From: Parietaria judaica
Taxonomy: Eukaryota > Streptophyta > Magnoliopsida > Rosales > Urticaceae
Direction of reading: 5' to 3'
NCBI GenBank assembly: GCA_954871525.1
Contig: OX940860.1
Location: 55,106,724-55,170,723 of the forward strand
DNA: 64,000 bases
Shown here: piece after piece, positions 22,132-33,127 of the stretch
How the letters are laid out: each line of letters opens with the position of its first letter
Numbering within the stretch: position 1 is the stretch's first letter
Program-made: the position numbers and the translations under genes
The notes under the pieces: generated by a model
Seen by the model: the letters and a program-made list of their open reading frames with translations, nothing else
Database searches by the model: none
What the model was told of the DNA's origin: nothing

Positions 22132-22150
22132 TTTTGGCCATAGAGGAAGG
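22132..22150 (+). other. T1 primer-binding site (altered)
   Basis: TTTTGGCCATAGAGGAAGG follows the 5' LTR. It has the layout of TTGGCGCTAGAAGGAGGGG in G1 but reads GGCCAT where GGCGCT is expected, so tRNA priming may be weakened. Confidence 0.65.
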
Positions 22151-22189
22151 GGGGCCACGAGTTTAAAACCTCGAGTCCTTACCAGCACA

Positions 22190-22750
22190 TCCGACCATAT
22201 TCGAAGATATTCGAGTACATTCGAATGCACTCGAACACACTCGAAGGCGTTCGAACACACTCAAAGGCGTTCGAAGACATCCGGCCACATTCGAAGATAT
22301 TAGAGCACATTCGAACGCACTCAAACATGCTCGAAGGTGTTCGAACACACTAAAAGGCGTTCGAAGACATCCGGCCACATTCGAAGATATTCGAGTACAT
22401 TCGAACGCGTTCGAACACACTCGAAGGCGTTCGAACAAACTCGAAGGCATTCGATGGCATTCGATGGCACTCGAAGGCGTTCGAGCACACTCGAAGGCGT
22501 TCAAACACACTCGAAGGCATTCGAAGAAACTCGAAGGCATTCAAACGCACTCGAAGGCATTCGAAGAAACTCAAAGGCGTTCGAACACACTCGAAGGTGT
22601 TCGAATACACTCGGAGACTTTCAAAGAAGCTCAAAGGCGTTCAAGCCCACCCGAAGACGCTCGAGAGAACTCGAAGACACTAAAGCGCACTCAAACGCAT
22701 TCGAATACATTCAAACACATTCGAACACACTCGAAGACACTCGAAGACGC
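22190..22750. repeat. TCGAAGGC/TTCGAACAC tandem array in the T1 leader
   Basis: Imperfect units of about 11 and 22 bp, such as CACTCGAAGGCGTTCGAACA, fill 560 bp between the primer-binding site and the gag ATG. TTCGAA is self-complementary, so the array can fold on itself. All six frames stay open for long stretches, giving repetitive His/Arg/Ser peptides that I regard as by-products. Confidence 0.85.
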
Positions 22751-22761
22751 TAAAAAATTTG

Positions 22762-24470
22762 ATGTCAGATATGACGGAAGGCACCTCTTCCCGCCCCGTG
22801 GGAAGTATCGCTCTCAACACTCGGGCTCAGGTGAACGCACGGCGAACCCAGGCTCTCAACCGGCCCAAGACGAGCACGCGTCAAGAGCCCACTGTCAACG
22901 AAGAAAAAGAACGGCTGACTCGGCTGGAAGATAGTGTCTTCCGCCTAGCTGATCTTTTGTCCAAACGCCTCGGCAACAACGACACCAACCTTGAAGCCAT
23001 CGACAAAGAGGAGAGCCTATAAGAGGCCCTCGAACTCACACAACGAGGGCCACCTGCGACTCAGCAGGCCCGTCAAGGCATTCAAGAGCTGGCCCAATCA
23101 CAGTCACCTGCGAAAGTAACGTTGAAAGCGTTAAGGCGCCGAAAAACCGTCGTCGCTAGCAGGTGGCCGCCCGGGCATGCCCGGAAAATTAGGGGAATCT
23201 CCGTCACCATCTAAGTCACTCCCGTTAAGAAGGAAACATATGATGACACCTCGAACGACGAAGGGAAGAACCTCGCCCTCAGGGAAATCCGGACAGTGCC
23301 GAATCAGAAGGGTCTAGAGGTTCTGCACCCCCCGCCATGTATCACATGACGAGAAGAGCCAACGCAGCCCTGGCACCTGACTCGACAGTACTCCCGCTAA
23401 ACGACGGACTGAGAAACGAGGTCCAGGCTCTAAGAAGAGAGCAGAGAGAACACGCCGCCGCCAATAGCACTGATCCCGCCAAACGAAGTATGGCAGAGGG
23501 AATCATCTCCCCTCTCACAAACCACCTACTCGTCGAAGATCTCAGCGGAGACCTCCGATTCCCGCTAAATCTCGTCTACGACGGCACAACAGATCCCACA
23601 TACCATATGGTGCAATACCAGTTTGGCATACGGATAAAGAGATGCTCTCCCTCCACAATGTGCCAGGCGTTCTACCTCACCTTTGCCGGACCGACCTTCG
23701 AATGGTATCAACGAATCCCCAAAGGGTCGATTGAATCCTTTGAAGAGCTGAAGGAACGCTTCATATCCTGCTTCGCTAGCTCGATCACGCAGCGAAAGGG
23801 AAAGTCGTACCTATGGTCCCTCAAGCAGCGCAAAGACGAGTCTCTCCAGGCTTACTTGAAAAGATTCACGGAGGAGACGAATAAAGTCGTTAGCTACACA
23901 GACAACGACGCCGTTACCGCAGTAATCGACGGCCTCCCGGTGAGCTAATTCACGCGTTCCCTTGTCAAAAAGAGACCTGCTTCCATGGCCTACCTGATGG
24001 CTAGGGAAGCGAAAGACATCGCCACCGACGAATACTTCGTCAGTCGAAATCAACTCAGCCTGGACGAGCAAAGCCGGAACGACCAAAGAAGAGAGGATGA
24101 CGAGCCTCAAAGAAAGAGGCAACGCCAGCAGTCAAACTCTGAAGAGCGACAACAACGCCCTAAGCGAGCGGAAGATTTCCGCAGGGACGCAAACTACACC
24201 CCGCTAACCGTGTCACCGACAACGATTTTCAACCTCCACAGAGAGAAGTTCGGTCCTCCGCGGCCTATGCCCAGGAAGGCCAACCGAGACAAAGATCGGT
24301 ACTCCGAATATCACTAGGACCACGGCCATTTGACGTCAGAATGCTGGCAACTAAGGAAATAAATTGAGCAGCTCCTCCAGGACAGACAGTTAAAAGAATT
24401 CATCAAGAAATTCGTGGCAGGAAGCGGGAAAGCCAGCAACCCTCTGCCTCGAGAAGGTGAATAACCCCAA
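22762..24470 (+). pseudogene. T1 gag
   Basis: The ATG at 22762 begins MSDMTEGTSSRPVG. A coiled-coil-like RLEDSVFRLADLLSKRL follows and the first frame stops at 23020-23022. The frame then changes, and from about 23340 it runs through the Retrotrans_gag domain (PF03732): YDGTTDPTYHMVQYQ, FYLTFAGPTFEWYQRIP, FEELKERFISCFA, QRKDESLQAYLKRFTEE. A basic, Gln/Arg-rich region follows. The zinc knuckle reads YSEYH, stop, DHGHLTSECW, so the first Cys is Ser and a TAG lies inside it. Gag is the capsid protein; this copy is inactive. Confidence 0.9.
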
Positions 24471-24479
24471 GACGATCAC

Positions 24480-25130
24480 AAGCCTCGCCAAGACGAAGAG
24501 CGAACCAATGGCAAAGCACCCCAGTATCATGTTGTATCCTCTATCCTAGGTGGACCAGAAACTGAGGACTCCAACAACAAGCGAAATAGATACGCCCGAG
24601 CCCTGGAAAGTGACGGCGAGGAACACCACATCAACCTCACAAACCTAACCAGTTCTACGATGGTGCTTCCTAGCCAAGCCATCACTTTCACAGAAGAGGA
24701 GGCTCGAAGAATCTCACACCCTCACAACGACGCCATCGTGATAGAGACGTTGATCGCCAACAACCGAGTCAGGCGAGTGCTGGTCGATAATGGAAGCTCG
24801 ACTAACGTTATATTCAAGACCGCCCTGGAACGCATGAGTCTGGGAGGACTCGTCCTGACGCCTATCAAAACCCCGCTCTACGGCTTTAATGGAAAGCCAG
24901 TCTTTGCCGAAGGAGCCATCGACCTCCCAACAACATTCTGATCCGAAGACGGGGCCATGGTCACCAAAATGATCTGGTATCTCGTGGTGGACCAACCATC
25001 GTCCTACAACATCATCATGGGAAAACAATCTCTCAACAAACTCCAGGCCATCGCCCCTACCTTCCACTTGCTCGTAAAATTTCCCACGGAGAACGGGATC
25101 GGAATTCTAAGGGGAAGCCAACGGGAATCC
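24480..25130 (+). pseudogene. T1 aspartic protease
   Basis: [20 protein letters not shown] leads to VLVDNGSSTNVIF, where DNGSS is the active-site loop used by many plant Gypsy proteases. LYGFNGKPVFAEG, IDLPTTF and then SSYNIIMGKQSLNKLQA form the second half with the ILG-like flap motif (IIMG). A TGA at about 24939 falls between the halves. The protease would cleave the Gag-Pol polyprotein. Confidence 0.9.
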
Positions 25131-26800
25131 AGAACCTGTTACGCCCAAGGAACAAGAACCGGGAAGAGCGAGTTGGTCATCCACACGATCCAACAGCTAA
25201 ATGAAAATCTCACCCCCGGTTCCGGGAAGGCGCGGATGTTCGGTGAACTCGACCCGAGAGACGAGAGACGGAAACCTACGATGGAACCCTCTTCCGATGT
25301 GACCCCAGCCATGTTGGACGAAGAAAAGCCAGAGAGGACCATTTCAGTCGGCACCCAGTTGCCCGTCATGATTAAAACACAACTGGCCGCCTTTTTGCAA
25401 GAGTTCAAGGACGTTTTTGCCTGGTCACATGCCGACATGCCAGTCATCGACCCCGAAGTCGCCGTCCATAGACTCAATATCGAGAAAGGAAGGGCACCCA
25501 AAGTACAACGACGGCAGGCCTTTAATCCCGAAAGGTATCAAGCCATCAACGACGAAGTCAACAAACTCATCACTGCGGACTTCATCAGAGAAGTCACGCA
25601 CCCGGAGTAGGTATCCAACAACGTGATGGTAAAAAAGCCCAACGACAAATGGCGGATCTGCATAGACTATTCCGACCTCAACGTGGCATGTCCAAAGGAT
25701 TGTTTTCCTCTCCCGAGGATCGATTAGTTGGTAGACGCGACCGCCGGCCACCACCTCATAAGCATGATGGATGCGTATTCGGGATACAACCAAATCCGAA
25801 TGCACGAGCCCGACCAGATACACACCACATTCATCACTGACCGCGGTCTCTACTGTTACAAATTCATGCCCTTTGGGCTCAAAAACGCTGGAGCCACGTA
25901 CCAACACTTGGTCAATCGGTTGTTCGCCCCGCTGATCCGGAAAACAATGGAAGTCTATGTCGACGACATGATCATCAAAAGCCTTGAAGAAGCCGACCAG
26001 GTCAAAGACCTTCGAGAAACCTTCACCCTTCTCCGAAGGTACCAAATTGAACTTAATCCCACCAAGTGCGCGTTCGGGGTCGAGTCCGGGAAGTTCCTGG
26101 GATTCATCGTCAACCGACGAGGAATCGAAGCCAACCCCAAAAAAATCCGGGCTCTAATCGAAATGAAGAGCCCCCGAAGAATCAAGGAAGTACAAAGCCT
26201 CAACGGACGTATTAACGCCCTGGGGCGATTCGTGTCAAAGGCCACAGACCGGTGCCAGCCGTTCCTCCAAGCCCTAAAAGGCGGAAAGAATTTTGCATGG
26301 AACGAGAAATGCGAAGCCGCTTTCCAGGAACTGAAAGCCTAACTTGGGTCGCCGCCTTTATTGTCAAAACCAAAAGACGATGAGGCCCTGTTCCTCTAAC
26401 TCTCCATCTCAACCAAGGCCATCAGCGCGGTCTTGGTATGAGAATAAGAAAAGAAGCAGATGCCGGTCTATTACGTCAGCAAAGCTCTCCTTGACGCCGA
26501 GACCCGCTACACGCAGATCGAAAAGCTGGCACTCGCGCTGATCACCACCGCAAAGAAGCTCTGCCCGTACTTCCAAGCTCACCAAATCATAGTGAGAACG
26601 GGACACCTGGTTTGAAAGGCGCTCCTCAAAGGTACCTTAGCATGAATGGCAATCTGGTCACAAGAACTGGGGGAATACGGTGTGGAATACCAGCCCCGAA
26701 TCGCCATCAAAGCGTAGGCAGTAGCGGACTTCATCGCCGGATTCACATACGATGCGGAGGTCGAAACCGAAGAAGAGCTCGACAGGTTGCCCCAAACAGC
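25131..26800 (+). pseudogene. T1 reverse transcriptase and RNase H
   Basis: RT entry motifs appear in order: FKDVFAWSHADMP, VNKLITADFIREV, NDKWRICIDYSDLN, LISMMDAYSGYNQIRM, CYKFMPFGLKNAGATYQ, the catalytic MEVYVDDMIIKS near 25960, and KFLGFIVNRRGIEANPKK. RNase H follows (MPVYYVSKALLDAETRYTQI, EKLALALITTAKKL, CPYFQAHQIIV). TAG, TGA and TAA stops interrupt the frame at about 25608, 25725, 26340, 26397, 26437, 26443, 26613, 26640 and 26716, while the frame itself is kept. The YVDD catalytic box is intact. Confidence 0.95.
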
Positions 26801-27190
26801 CAAACAAAAATTGAGCCCCGGCGGTCCCGTCTGGAGCCTCCACATTGACGGCGCCTCCAAGACCAATGGCTCAGGGGTAGGTATCCTACTTACCAACCCC
26901 GAAGGTGGAAAACTACACTACGCCATCCGATTCGGGTTCAACGCCATAAACAACGAGGCAGAGTACGAAGCACTGCTGGCCGGACTTCAGATCGCTCGAA
27001 AACTCGAAGCGAAAAACCTGAAGATCTACTGCGACTCTCAACTGATCGTGAAGCAAGTAGAAGGCGAGTACCAGGCTAAAGAATAGAATATGGCGGCCTA
27101 CCTCGCGGAAATGCTGCATCGCTTGGAGTTCTTGGCATGGTATGAGGTCACTCAAATACCTCGAGCTGAGAACTTCGAGGCCGACACATA
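26801..27190 (+). pseudogene. T1 archaeal-type RNase H (aRNH)
   Basis: GPVWSLHIDGASKTNGSGVG holds the first catalytic Asp. INNEAEYEALLAGLQIARKL holds the Glu, and LKIYCDSQLIVKQVEGEY the third Asp. AENFEADT near 27175 carries the fourth acidic site. This RVT_3-like second RNase H (PF13456) is the mark of the Tat lineage. The residues are present, unlike in the G family. Stops at about 27084 and 27189 break it. Confidence 0.9.
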
Positions 27191-28545
27191 AGCCAGAATG
27201 GCATCAGGAGCTGACAACGAGGAGCTAGGCAAAGTTCCAGTCGAGGCCCTCGAATGCCCATCCATCAAGAAAAGCCAAATCCTCGCCATCACCAGCGAAG
27301 AAGAAGACACTTGGATGTCGCCTATCATCAAGTACTTAGAGGGTGGCGTTCTCCCCGCCGATCGAAACAAAGCGCGATAACTTAAGCTCCGGGCAACGAG
27401 ATATGTGATACATGACGGCAATCTTTACAAGCGCGATTTCATGCAGCCCCTTCTCAAGTGTCTTCCCCGGGACGATGCAGACCTCGTCCTCGGAGAAATC
27501 CATGAAGGAATCTGTGGAAACCACTATGCCGGACGGTCTCTGGCCCTCAAAGCCCTCAAAGAAGGCTATTTTTGGCCGACACTCAGAAAAGATGCGAATG
27601 AGATCTCCCGCAAATGTGACAAATGCCAACAGTTCGCCAAGGTGCCTCACCTACCTGCAGTCTCATTGTGTCCGGTAATGGTCTTTCGACCGTTGGCCAA
27701 GTGGGGAATCGACCAGATCGGGAAACTTCCAAAAGCCCAGGAGGCGTCGAGTACGCGATAGTGGCCATCGACTACTTTACCAAGTGGGTCGAGGCTGAAC
27801 AATTCGCGAAAATCACACCAAAAAACACGACGAACTTCATATGGCGCAACATCATCTGTTGGCACGGGATCCCCGCCTCGCTGATAACTGACAACGGGAA
27901 ACAGTTTGACAATGTCGACCTCCGAGCATTCTGCCAAGATCTCGGAATCAACAACACTTACTCGTCATCCGTCTACCCCCAGGCGAACGGTCAAGTAGAG
28001 TCAGTCAACAAAGAAATCAAGACCATCCTGAAAAGGAAACTCGATGAAAAGAAGGGCAAATGGGCGGAAGAATTGCCCTCAGTACTCTGGGCCTATCGGA
28101 CTACCACACGCAACGCCACTGGTAAAACCCCATTCGCTCTAACCTACGGAGTCGAGGCAGTCATCCCCGCTGAGAAAAGCGTTCCCTCGCCGCGAGTCAA
28201 GTTCTTCGATGAAGAACGCGATGACGAGGCGCTACGAAAAGAGCTTGACCTTCTCGAAGAAAAGCTAAATGAAGCGTACACCAGACTGGTCGCCCAGAAG
28301 AGAGTTGTAGAACGCTACTACAACTCTAAAGTCAAGGCGAGACGCTTCTTGGAAGGAAGCCTGGTCCTGAGAAAATTAGGCCAAAACACCCAAGTCCTAG
28401 GCGCCGGAACCCTCGGGCCAACTTGGGAAAGTCCATACCACATCTCCAAGGTGATCTGAGATGGAACATACCGACTACAGGAAATGGGGGGTTGCGAAAT
28501 CCCTCGCCCGTGGAACGTCGAACACCTGAAGCAGTACCACCAGTA
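27191..28545 (+). pseudogene. T1 integrase
   Basis: The zinc-binding HHCC unit is readable: EIHEGICGNHYAGRSLALKA then RKCDKCQQFA. The catalytic triad follows as VAIDYFTKWVEA (Asp), LITDNGKQF (Asp) and YPQANGQVESVNKEIK (Glu). Next come WAEELPSVLWAYRTT, TPFALTYGVEAVIPAE and the C-terminal WESPYHISKVI, YRLQEMGG, RPWNVEHLKQYHQ ending at a TAA (28543-28545). A frameshift near 27730 separates the zinc finger from the core, and a TGA sits at 28457-28459. The protein would insert the cDNA. Confidence 0.95.
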
Positions 28546-28924
28546 AGCCCGACAAGGCTAGGGGTGAAAATAAGATGGAAATAGCTGAAGCTCAGATTCA
28601 ACCGGAAGCTAAACCTAAGATCCAACCCGAAGAAAAAACCCCAAAGTGATGTACCACCGGCTCGGGAATAGCTCCGGTAGCCAACATATGCAAAAGAAGA
28701 GCGCCACAAGAAGCGCCAAATGATATATATATATATATATAAAGTCTTCCTTTTTCCGCGAATAAATGCCTCTTAAAGTTTCCTCACAACCTTTACCAGT
28801 TTACTTGGAAACTGGGCGGTTGATATAGAAAAGAAAAAAAAAATCGAGAAAGGCCCGGATCTCGATCCCGCCGACTCACGCAACTCAAAAGACCGAGAAA
28901 GGCCCGGATCTCGATCCCGCCAAC
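28546..28924 (+). other. T1 spacer after integrase
   Basis: It contains a TA run (28724-28741) and a doubled phrase of the type GAGAAAGGCCCGGATCTCG (28839 and 28890). No open frame with domain signal is seen. It leads into the tandem array. Confidence 0.7.
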
Positions 28925-31610
28925 TCAGGCAATAAAAACGCCTCGCAAGTAGTCCTCGGCTCAAAACCGAGTGCTTGACGGCACACAACTTGCCATAAGT
29001 CCGGGACTTATAGCGCTAAATACAGCGCGACCCGGCTCCAAGTATACAAAGACGCCTCGAAAGTAGTCCTCGGCTAAAAAACGAGCGCTTGACGACGCAC
29101 AACTTGCCATAAGTTTGAGACCTATAGCGCTATATACAGCGCGACCCAGCTCCATGTATATAAAGACGCCTCGAAAGTAGTCCTCGGCTCAAAACCGAGC
29201 GCTTGACGACGTGCAACTTGCCATAAGTCCGGGATTATAGCGCTATATACAGTGCGACCCGGCTCCAAGTATACAAAGACGCCTCGAAAGTAGTCCTTAG
29301 CTCAAAACCGAGCGGTTGACGACGTGCAACTTGCCATAAGTCCAGGACTTATAGCGCTATATCCAGCGCGACCCGGCTCCAAGTATACAAAGACGCCTCG
29401 AAAGTACTCCTCGGCTCAAAACCGAGCGATTGACGACGAGCAACTTGCCATAAGTCCGGGACTTATAGCGCTATATACAGCGCGACCCGGCTCCAAGTAT
29501 ATAAAGACGCCTCGAAAGTAGTCCTCGGCCTAAAATCGAGCGCTTGACGACGCGCAACTTGCCATAAGTACGGGACTTATAGCGCTATATACAGCGCGAC
29601 CCGGCTCCAAGTATACAAAGACACCTCGAAAGTAGTCCTCAACTCAAAACCGAGCGCTTGACAACGCGCAACTTGCCATAAGTCCGGGACTTATAGCGCT
29701 ATATACAGCGCGACCCAGCTCCAAGTATACAAAGACGCCTCGAAAGTAGTCCCCGGCTCAAAACCGAGCGCTTGACGATGCGCAACTTGCCATAAGTACG
29801 GGACTTATAGCACTATATACAGCGTGACCCGGCTCCAAGTATACAAAGATGCCTCGAAAGTACTCCTCAGCTCAAAACCGAGCGCTTGATGATGGGCAAC
29901 TTGCCATAAGTCTAGGACTTATAGTGCTATATACAGCGTGACTCGGCTCCAAGTATACAAAGACGCCTCGAAAGTAGTCCCCGACTCAAAACCGAGCGCT
30001 TGACGATGCGCAACTTGCCATAAGTACGGGACTTATAGCACTATATACAGCGCGACCCGGCTCCAAGTATACAAAGACGCCTCGAAAGTACTCCTCAGCT
30101 CAAAACCGAGCGCTTGACGATGGGCAACTTACCATAAGTCCGGGACTTATAGCGCTATATACAGCACGACCCGGCTCCAAGTATACAAAGGCACCTCGAA
30201 AGTAGTCCTCGGCTCAAAACCGAGCGCTTGACAACGCGCAACTTGCTATAAGTCCGGGACTTATAGCGCTATATACAGCGCGACCCGGCTCCAAGTATAC
30301 AAAGACGCCTCGAAAGTAGTCCTCGGCTCAAAACTGAGCGCTTGACGACGTGCAACTTGCCATAATTCCAGGACTTATAGCGCTATATACAGTGCGACCC
30401 GGCTCCAAGTATACAAAGACGCCTCGAAGTAGTCCTTGGCTCAAAACCGAGCGGTTGACGACGTGCAACTTGCCATAAGTCTGGAACTTATAGCGCTATA
30501 TATAGCGCGACCCGACTCCAAGTATACAAAGACGCCTAGAAAGTAGTCCTTGGCTCAAAATCGATGCGCAACTTGCCATAAGTCCGGGACTTATAGCGCT
30601 ATATACAGCGCGACCCGGCTCCAAGTATACAAAGACACCTCGAAAGTAGTCCTCGGCTCAAAATCGAGCTCTTGACGACGCACAACTTGCCATAAGTCTG
30701 GGACTTATAGCGCTATATACAGCGCGACCTGACTTCAAGTATGTAAAGATACCTCGAAAGTAGCCCTCGGCTCAAAACCGAGCACTTAACAATGCGCAAC
30801 TTACCATAAGTCTGGGACTTATAGCGCTATATACAGCGCGACCCGGCTCCAAGTATACAAAGACGCCTCGAAAGTAGTCCTCGGCTCAAAACCGAGCGCT
30901 TGACGATGCGCAACTTGCCATAAGTCCGGAACTTATAGCGCTATATACAGCGCGACCCGGCTCCAAGTATACAAAGACGCCTCGAAAGTACTCCTCAGCT
31001 CAAAACCGAGCGCTTGACGATGGGCAACTTGCCATAAGTCCGGGACTTATAGCGCTATATACAGCGCGACCCGGCTCCAAGTATACAAAGACACCTCGAA
31101 AGTAGTCCTCGGCTCAAAACCGAGCGCTTGACGACGCGCAACTTGCCTTAAGTCCGGGACTTATAGCGCTATGTACAGCGCGACCCAGCTCCAAGTATAC
31201 AAAGACGCCTCGAAAGTAGTCCTCGGCTCAAAACCGAGCGCTTGACGACGCGCAACTTGCCATAAGTCCGGGACTTATAGAGCTATATGCAGTTCTACCC
31301 GGCTCCAAGTATACAAAGAGGCCTCGCAAGTAATCCTTGGCTCAAAATTGAACGCTTGACGACGCGCAACTTGCCATAAGTTTGGGACTTATAGCGTTAT
31401 ATACAGCGCGACCTGGCTCCAAGTATACAAAGACACCTCGAAAGTAGTCCTCGGCTCAAAACCGAGCGCTTGACGACGCGCAACTTGCTATAAGTCTGGG
31501 ACTTATATCGCTATATACAGCGCGACCCAGCTCCAAGTACACTAAGACGCCTCGAAAGTAGTTCTCGTCCCTAAACCGAGCGCTTGACGATGCGTAACAC
31601 GTGATAAGAC
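28925..31610 (+). repeat. 114-bp tandem array in the T1 3' region
   Basis: About 23-24 monomers follow each other with starts near 28939, 29053, 29167, 29280, 29394, 29508, 29622, 29736 and so on to about 31548; one near 30533 is shortened. Each monomer has CCTCGAAAGTAGTCCTCGGC, a hairpin CTCGG-CTCAAAA-CCGAG, CAACTTGCCATAAGTC, and the 12-bp palindrome TATAGCGCTATA followed by ACAGCGCGACCCGGCTCC. Satellite-like arrays between integrase and the 3' LTR are known in Tat-lineage elements. Open frames inside it are by-products. Confidence 0.95.
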
Positions 31611-32057
31611 CAGGGTATCGGCTAAAAGCTCGAAGTGCTCGATACATGGCCAGAAGACAAATCTTATCCCGAAGCAATCAAATAAGAGACGAGCAAAGAG
31701 CCAACATACAAAAATGAAAGTAAAAGTTTGGCATTCATAGGTAAACATTACGGTTACTTAACAAGTGGCTACTCCTAAAGAACCACGGCGGCTCGCTATA
31801 GCGGAACATGTCCGTCTATACAAGAGACGCACCTAAAGGCGTTACAAAACTCATGCCACACGCGGCAAGAATCGAAGCTACAAGCTCTATACACGGGGAA
31901 AAATACACTGCCCATTGTTTCAAAAAAAAAAAGCGGCATGTCACGGCGAACGATCGTCATCATCGTCCGTGGTCTTCTCATCCATCTCATCATCGCCAGC
32001 GGCCGCGTCCTCCGCCCCCGCATTGGCAGGGGCAACATGATCAAGACCAGGGACGTA
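31611..32057 (+). other. T1 spacer between array and opposite-strand gene
   Basis: Mixed-composition sequence with a poly-A run near 31920. No domain signal on either strand. It would be the 3' flank of the minus-strand gene. Confidence 0.6.
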
Positions 32058-32636
32058 CTAATCAGCCTCGATGAAAGGAGAGGCCGGGGCAACATGACCC
32101 CCAACTCCACTGGCCACGCTTCCCACACTACCGACCCCCGGAGGATGAATGCCCGCCGAGAAAGATGTCCCGTTCATTAGGAGGTTCATAATCGGCCCCG
32201 GAGGAGGAACGAGGGCAATGAAAGGCTCCAGGGCAGCCAAAACTTCTAGTGAAACCTGATGGTTTAGTAGAAATGAGGTGCAAAGGTACATGTGCGGGTT
32301 CGTCCATAGCATATCCACCACACCATTCACAAAACCCACCCACTTCGTGGAATCGAGCTCGATGGTATGCGCTCCTCGAAGATGCGCTATCTCCGCATCT
32401 CTCATCGCTAACGCCTCGTGGGCGGCCCCGAGCTGGGCTGAGTAATGGGCGGCATCAGATTGAGAGTGAGAGGCCTCTCTAGAGGCAGCCAAATGCCCCT
32501 CATGAGCCTTCCGGATGAACTGCCAAGCTACGGCACTATCGGACTGCGGGAAGGCGACCCGACGCCAGACCTCCCCATGCGACCCGCCAGCGCGACTGGA
32601 CTCTCCGCGCACCGAATAGTTGTATGGCGGTATCAC

Positions 32637-32715
32637 CTGCAAGAAAGGAAAAAATCGTAAGTATGCACCCTCGCGAAAGTAAAAAAGAAAGAGCCGGCGA
32701 GACGATGAAGCGTAC
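32637..32715 (-). other. predicted intron 2 of the T1 opposite-strand gene
   Basis: The donor is GGCG|GTACGC at 32715 and the acceptor is CCTTTCTTGCAG|GTG ending at 32637. The length is 79 bp and the phase is 0. Exon 2 and exon 3 lie in different frames on the DNA and become continuous only when this intron is removed. Confidence 0.7.
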
Positions 32716-33020
32716 CGCCTGCGTGGCCCCGCCCATGGGAGCGTAGCCAGGGTACATCGGCTCAGGCACCGGGGCCTGGCTATAGGACGTAGAGGGGTGA
32801 TACCCAATGGACGCCGGACCAGCCATCGGAGGCTGGCCATATGCCGAGTCATATGCCCAAAAAGGCGCGGCGTAACCGGGAGCCCCTCCAGGCAAAGGGG
32901 GCACCCCATACGGAGGAATGGAATCCGTCATCCCGTAGCTAGAGGTGGATACATCGGAAGGTCCCATGTCTGTGGGAAAAGGCGGAAGACCCCACGGCCA
33001 TTCGTCACTACGATCCATAC

Positions 33021-33127
33021 CTGCAAAAAGAAAAAACAACCATGTCAGAGACGGAGTACGATAAAGCAATCTGTACTAGCAAAGAAGCAGAAAAAACTAC
33101 GTATAACGATAGACCTCTCTTTGAGAC
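33021..33127 (-). other. predicted intron 1 of the T1 opposite-strand gene
   Basis: The donor is CCAG|GTCTCA at 33127 and the acceptor is TTTTTTCTTTTTGCAG|GT ending at 33021, with a strong pyrimidine tract. The length is 107 bp. It interrupts a codon in phase 1, and joining restores an open frame into exon 2. The donor is not ideal, so the exact site is less sure than the acceptor. Confidence 0.6.

Noticed and set aside
22163..22753. Overlapping long frames on both strands in the T1 leader
   Set aside because: They are products of the 11/22-bp array; every frame stays open and composition is uniform.
26344..27955. Numerous minus-strand frames across T1 pol
   Set aside because: They are shadows of the plus-strand RT, RNase H and integrase frame, which carries the catalytic motifs.
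28925..31610. Regular array that could suggest a CRISPR
   Set aside because: The whole 114-bp unit repeats with no unique spacers, it lies inside a plant retrotransposon, and there are no cas genes.
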